Shown here one piece after another: positions 11,428 to 15,183 of a stretch of DNA of 15,183 nucleotides. The position numbers were made by a program, and so were the translations under genes. The notes under the pieces were generated by a model. The model saw nothing but the letters and a program-made list of their open reading frames with translations. It searched no databases and had not been told where the DNA came from. Every line of letters starts with the position of its first letter. Position 1 is the stretch's first letter. Source of the stretch: Promicromonosporaceae bacterium (GTDB taxonomy: Bacteria; Actinomycetota; Actinomycetes; Actinomycetales; Cellulomonadaceae); NCBI GenBank assembly GCA_009780755.1, contig WQZL01000045.1, forward strand, positions 1 through 15,183. The letters are read 5' to 3'.

Positions 11428-13211
11428 GCGGGAACCTCCTCAAGAAACTCGCTGGGGGCGGGGTCTACCCAGGGTTCGCGTATCTCTTCGGGGTCCAGGA
11501 TGGCGCCGAATAACTGCTTGGTATACGGGTGTTCGTGTGTGCGGAACATCGTCTCGGTGTCGCCACGTTCGACGATGTAGCCCTCCTGCATCACCATGAC
11601 CCGGTCGCAGATGTCCGCGACTATGCCGAAGTTGTGGGTAACCATCAGCACCGCCACCCCCATCTCCTGCTGCAACTTGCGCAGCAGTTCGAGAATTTCA
11701 GCCTGCACGGTTACGTCAAGGGCCGTGGTCGGTTCGTCGGCGATGATTAGGTCCGGCTCGCAGCTGATGGCCGCGGCGATCAGCACGCGCTGGGCCATGC
11801 CGCCAGAAACCTGGTGTGGGTAGCTTCGGAACACCCGCTCTGGGTCGGCGATCTCCACCCGCCTAAGCAGGTCAAGCGCCCGCTCCTTGGCGTCGGCCTT
11901 GGAGATGGCCAGGTGGTGACGCATTGGCTCGATCAGCTGCTGACCGATGGTGAACGACGGGTCGAGGTTGCTCATCGGTTCCTGCGGAATGTACGAGATT
12001 TGCATGCCGCGAATCTCGGCCATTTCCTGTCCCGAGAGCAGCGCCAGATCCCGCCCCTGCCACAACACGCGCCCGGCCAGGATGGAGCCGCCCTCGGAGA
12101 GCAGCCGCATCACGGCGAAGGCGGTCTGGGTCTTGCCTGAGCCGCTCTCACCAATCAGGCCGACAACCTCACCCTTGTTTACGTTCAGGTCGATGCCGTG
12201 AACGATCTGCTTAATGGAAGCATCCGGCATGGCGTAACCGATCTTCAGCCCCTCAACGCGCAGCAGTTCGTCGTCGGCCATCTCCACGAGCGTCCCGGGT
12301 AGGGCTTTGACCTCAGCGGCCTTGTCCGCAGCGATCTGCTTGCCTACCCGGCGAATGGTGGCCGGGCTGGTGCGTTGCGTGCCGTCCAGGGCGTCGCGCA
12401 GGGAATTGGCGATCAGCGTCAGGCACAGGCAGAACAGCGCTAGAACAACAGAGGGCCAGAGCATCAAGATGGGCGCGGTGTGAATGCGGCCAAAGGCATC
12501 AGAGACCATGCCGCCCCAGGAGATCATTTGTACGTCACCCAGGCCCAGAATCTCGATACCGGCCTGGATGCCGAGCGCGATCATCATCATGAACGCGGCC
12601 TGGATCAAGATCGGGCCGCGCACCACGCGCAGCACGTGGCGGAAGATGATCCGCCAATCGGTTAGGCCCGAGACGCGAGCGGCGTCCACATACAGTTCGT
12701 TACGCACGGACTGTACGGTGGCGCGCACCAGGCGGTAGGTGCCAGCCGAAAGCAAGAGGCCGAAGATGGCCATCATCCACCAGATGGAGGGGCCGATTAC
12801 CGCGCGAGCGGCGAGCAGGATGACCATGCCCGGCAGAGCCTGCAACAGCGAAGCGGTGTTATTCGACAGGGAGTCAAACCACTTGCCGAAGTATCCGGCG
12901 ATCAGGCCCGAGACCGTACCAATAGCCACGGCGACGCCAACAGACAAGATGGCGCCGAGAATCGAATTGCGACCACCGTAGAGCAGGCGGGTGAGAACAT
13001 CGCGGCCAGCATTGTCCGCGCCCAGAATGTGTCCGTTTTCCCCCATGCCAGCCAGGTTGGCTTGGAGGTTGGTCTGCCGAGGGTCGAAAGAACTCAGCAT
13101 CGGGCCAAAAATCACCGCGAGGATAAGGAAGATCAAAATTGCGCCGACTACAACGGCCTGCGGGTCACGCAATAACCGCCTAAATGGACTAGGGGGTGCA
13201 GAGGTACTCAT
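11424..13211 (-). CDS. fused ABC permease (DppC type) and ATPase (DppD type)
   Basis: A 595-residue fusion of two importer subunits. Residues ~1-280 form the permease: a membrane segment at ~18-38, a G-A-D-N-A-G-R-D-V-L motif (64-73) typical of DppC/OppC, four to five more segments, and the EAA-type coupling loop at ~175-200 (V-D-A-A-R-V-S-G-L). A ~35-residue linker leads into the ATPase, with Walker A GESGSGKT (354-361), Q-loop Gln410, signature VSGGM (468-472), Walker B LIIADEP (488-494), H-loop His526, and E-H-P-Y-T-K (560-565). All motor motifs are intact. It overlaps both neighbours by 4 bases (13208-13211 and 11424-11427), so translation of the three subunits is coupled. Such fusions exist in other actinobacteria. 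Cargo is inferred from the neighbouring glycosidase genes to be oligosaccharide rather than peptide. Confidence 0.93.
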   Translation of the reverse strand: MSTSAPPSPFRRLLRDPQAVVVGAILIFLILAVIFGPMLSSFDPRQTNLQANLAGMGENGHILGADNAGRDVLTRLLYGGRNSILGAILSVGVAVAIGTVSGLIAGYFGKWFDSLSNNTASLLQALPGMVILLAARAVIGPSIWWMMAIFGLLLSAGTYRLVRATVQSVRNELYVDAARVSGLTDWRIIFRHVLRVVRGPILIQAAFMMMIALGIQAGIEILGLGDVQMISWGGMVSDAFGRIHTAPILMLWPSVVLALFCLCLTLIANSLRDALDGTQRTSPATIRRVGKQIAADKAAEVKALPGTLVEMADDELLRVEGLKIGYAMPDASIKQIVHGIDLNVNKGEVVGLIGESGSGKTQTAFAVMRLLSEGGSILAGRVLWQGRDLALLSGQEMAEIRGMQISYIPQEPMSNLDPSFTIGQQLIEPMRHHLAISKADAKERALDLLRRVEIADPERVFRSYPHQVSGGMAQRVLIAAAISCEPDLIIADEPTTALDVTVQAEILELLRKLQQEMGVAVLMVTHNFGIVADICDRVMVMQEGYIVERGDTETMFRTHEHPYTKQLFGAILDPEEIREPWVDPAPSEFLEEVPA

Positions 13212-14155
13212 GAAACACGCACCTTCGGGTTGAGCCAGCCCTGCGCGATGTCAAGCAGCAGGTTGACGATGACGACAATGATGGCAACCGTAACGATTAG
13301 CCCCATGAGAATTGGCACGTCACCCGCGCTTGAAGCGCTGGCCGAAAGTGAGCCGAGTCCGGAAATGTTAAACACGCGCTCGATGATTACCGTACCTCCG
13401 AGCATGCCTACGAACTGTAAGGCGATCACGGCCAGACCGGGACCGGCCGCATTGCGCAGCGAATGCTTGAAGATCACGGAGCGGGCGGGCAGGCCGCGGG
13501 AGCGCAACGTGCGCACGTAATCCTGTTGCAGCACGTTTATCATCGCCGCCCTGATCTGTTGGGCCGAGGAGGCCACGCCGCCAACGAGCAGCGCCACCAC
13601 CGGCAGGGTGATGGAGTGCAGCCAGCCGGTAATCGAATCACCCGGCTCGGTGAAGCCGGTGGCATAAAACCAGCCCAGGTTAAGCGCAAAGAGCATTACT
13701 AGGCCAATGGCGATCAAGAAGCTTGGAATAGCGGCGCCACCGAGCGAAAGCGTCTGTACGGTGCGATCCATCCAGGTGCCACGCTTTAGGGCCGCAAATA
13801 CGCCCACGAACATGGCGATAATGGCCGAAAGCAGCAGCGAGACGAGTACCAGGGAAAGCGTCGCCACCAAACGGCGACCGATTTCGCCAGTTACCTCAAC
13901 GCCTCGGTTGACCCAGGAGTTGCCTAAGTCGCCTCGGATGGCGTTAGTTAGCCAGTCCCAATACTGGACGGGCAGCGGGCGGTAAAGTCCGAGTTCTTGG
14001 TAGAAACGGTCTACGGCCTCTTCGGAGGCGAAGTCACCCAGGATGCGGCGGGCAGCGTTACCGCCGGTGATGTAGAGCAGGCTGAACGCGATCACGGAAA
14101 TCGCGAACACCATCAGGATGCCGTTTGAGATGCGGCGCCCTAGAAACGCAAGCAC
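13208..14155 (-). CDS. ABC importer permease, DppB/OppB type
   Basis: A ~315-residue membrane subunit with six hydrophobic segments. Recognisable DppB features are the first helix with F-S-L-L-Y-I-T-G-G, the periplasmic E-L-G-L-Y-R-P-L-P-V-Q-Y-x-x-W stretch, G-D-L-G-N-S, and the EAA-type loop D-Y-V-R-T-L-R-S-R-G-L-P in the C-terminal third. The preferred start is GTG at 14155 with AAGAGGGG 7 bases upstream; a TTG at 14185 would add ten residues but has no ribosome site. The ATGA overlap with the fused subunit is at 13208-13211. It forms the channel together with the permease half of that fusion. Confidence 0.92.
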   Translation of the reverse strand: MLAFLGRRISNGILMVFAISVIAFSLLYITGGNAARRILGDFASEEAVDRFYQELGLYRPLPVQYWDWLTNAIRGDLGNSWVNRGVEVTGEIGRRLVATLSLVLVSLLLSAIIAMFVGVFAALKRGTWMDRTVQTLSLGGAAIPSFLIAIGLVMLFALNLGWFYATGFTEPGDSITGWLHSITLPVVALLVGGVASSAQQIRAAMINVLQQDYVRTLRSRGLPARSVIFKHSLRNAAGPGLAVIALQFVGMLGGTVIIERVFNISGLGSLSASASSAGDVPILMGLIVTVAIIVVIVNLLLDIAQGWLNPKVRVS

Positions 14156-14181
14156 TTGTTTACCCCTCTTCGTTGAGTGCG

Positions 14182-14236
14182 ACAACCGCTAGTGGCGGGA
14201 CGACCCGAGAGTGCCGCCCCGCCACTAGTAGGTTGT
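14182..14236 (-). promoter_or_regulatory. intercistronic stem-loop after the binding-protein gene
   Basis: CTAGTGGCGGG (14189-14199) pairs perfectly with 14218-14228 across an 18-nt loop. An outer stem, ACAACC (14182-14187) with GGTTGT (14231-14236), extends it past a small bulge and reaches the TAA stop codon. No T-run follows. Hairpins at this position often protect the binding-protein mRNA and reduce read-through into the permease genes, giving excess binding protein; that role is inferred. Confidence 0.6.
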
Positions 14237-15183
14237 TAGTTAGCCGGTGAGATTAGGTACGCCGGGGGCATGATGTTAATCATGACCGGGGTGAAGCTAA
14301 CCCAGTCGGCGAAGATCGCGGTGGCCCGGTTGTAGTAAATCGGGGCAAACCAGGCGTTCTCCACCAGCCAGGCGCTCAAGTCCTGAGCGGCCTGACGGGC
14401 ATCGGCGTCCGAACCAGTCTGAATGACGTTCAGGTAGGCGGCAACCTCAGGGTCGGTCGAGCTGAACGGGTTAAACAGGCCGGTCGGCACCACGGAATAC
14501 TGGGCCTGCTGCCAGGTGTCGGTGGTGGACAGCCACATCGGGAAGATCGAGTAGCGACCGGTCTGGATGTCGTTGAACAGTTCACCAGGGGCGGCTGCGG
14601 TCAGCTCAAAGGTCAGACCGATTTCGGCGGCCTGCTGCACGATTGTGTCGATCAGGCCCGCGTCAAAAGCGCCACCGGTCATGAAGGTGATGGTGGCACC
14701 CTCAAAGCCGGCTTCCTGCACCAGTTCGAGGCCACGAGCCGGGTCGAAGGGGTAACGGTCGAGCAGCGCTGGAACGTAACCGGTGGTGGCCGGGCCGAAG
14801 ATCTGGTTGGTCACCTCACCGCGACCGTGGTTGAACACGGCGAGAATGCCCGCGCGGTCGATTGCGTAGTTGATGGCTTGGCGAACGCGAACGTCGGCCA
14901 GCGCCGGGCTGGTCTCGCCATCGCGGTCAACAAGCAGCAAGCCGAACCAGTCGAGCAGGATGTTCGCGGTCTCAAAACCGGCGTCCTCGAACTGCGGCAC
15001 TACGCCCTGGTCGCCCCAGACGTTGGCGGCGTCGATCTGGCCACCGAGGATGGCGTTGTTTAGGGCGGTGACATCCTCAAAGAAGGTCATGGTGATGCGC
15101 TCGAAGCGATCTAGGTTCTCGGCGTCCCAGTAGTTGGGGTTCGGGATGACGGTGTAGGAATGACCGGGAGTGGAGCCAGCAAC
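14236..15183 (-). CDS. ABC extracellular solute-binding protein, family 5 (C-terminal part)
   Basis: The frame is open to the window edge and gives 315 residues, the C-terminal half or more of an SBP_bac_5 protein (usual length 500-600). The segment V-I-P-N-P-N-Y-W-D-A-E at the edge is the family's N-P-x-Y-W motif. It is followed by alternating lobes with A-L-N-N-A-I-L-G-G-Q-I-D-A, V-R-Q-A-I-N-Y-A-I-D-R and Y-N-R-A-T-A-I-F-A. The lipoprotein signal and start lie beyond the window. It captures the substrate outside the membrane for the permease/ATPase genes that follow. Family 5 proteins bind peptides but also oligosaccharides, so cargo cannot be decided from this part. An internal ATG at 15090 is not the start. 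Confidence 0.92.
   Translation of the reverse strand, partial: VAGSTPGHSYTVIPNPNYWDAENLDRFERITMTFFEDVTALNNAILGGQIDAANVWGDQGVVPQFEDAGFETANILLDWFGLLLVDRDGETSPALADVRVRQAINYAIDRAGILAVFNHGRGEVTNQIFGPATTGYVPALLDRYPFDPARGLELVQEAGFEGATITFMTGGAFDAGLIDTIVQQAAEIGLTFELTAAAPGELFNDIQTGRYSIFPMWLSTTDTWQQAQYSVVPTGLFNPFSSTDPEVAAYLNVIQTGSDADARQAAQDLSAWLVENAWFAPIYYNRATAIFADWVSFTPVMINIMPPAYLISPAN

Noticed and set aside
10742..11599. Plus-strand open frame of 285 codons
   Set aside because: Antisense to two ABC ATPase coding regions with intact Walker and signature motifs.

Overview
The window is GC-rich, densely packed DNA that reads like a high-GC Gram-positive (Actinomycetota) chromosome. The evidence is strong third-position GC, frequent 4-base ATGA/GTGA gene overlaps, a fused permease-ATPase ABC subunit, and dispersed short palindromic repeats of a kind common in actinobacterial genomes. 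The genus cannot be named from the sequence alone. No rRNA, tRNA, CRISPR array, transposase or phage gene was seen.

Plus strand, left part (1-2482): the 3' end of a GH78 alpha-L-rhamnosidase gene, a perfect 31-bp inverted repeat across its stop codon, an HSL-type alpha/beta-hydrolase (esterase), and a vapBC toxin-antitoxin pair behind an operator-like palindrome. vapC runs tail-to-tail into the minus-strand genes, and the two stop codons overlap.

Minus strand, 15183 down to 2479: one long unidirectional series that looks like a glycan or glycoside utilisation operon. In transcription order it encodes a family-5 solute-binding protein (start beyond the window), a DppB-type permease, a DppC-DppD permease/ATPase fusion, a DppF-type ATPase with a tandem-repeat insertion, a NagZ-like GH3 enzyme, beta-phosphoglucomutase, a GH120 beta-helix beta-xylosidase, a two-domain DUF606/YdcZ-type DMT transporter, and two paralogous nucleoside-hydrolase-family proteins. 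The importer belongs to the peptide/opine class, but its neighbours are carbohydrate enzymes, so oligosaccharides or glycosides are a more likely cargo than peptides.

The most interesting reading concerns GH3 and pgmB, which overlap by 4 bases. The GH3 protein carries the Asp-x-His acid/base dyad of the NagZ type, a class in which phosphorylase activity has been reported. A retaining phosphorylase acting on beta-glucosides would release beta-glucose-1-phosphate, the substrate of PgmB, and no GH65-type phosphorylase is visible here. Uptake, phosphorolysis, and entry as glucose-6-phosphate could therefore be one unit. Also notable are a dispersed palindromic repeat read in frame inside the GH120 gene, two families of REP-like repeats in the gaps, and altered active-site motifs in the nucleoside hydrolase pair.
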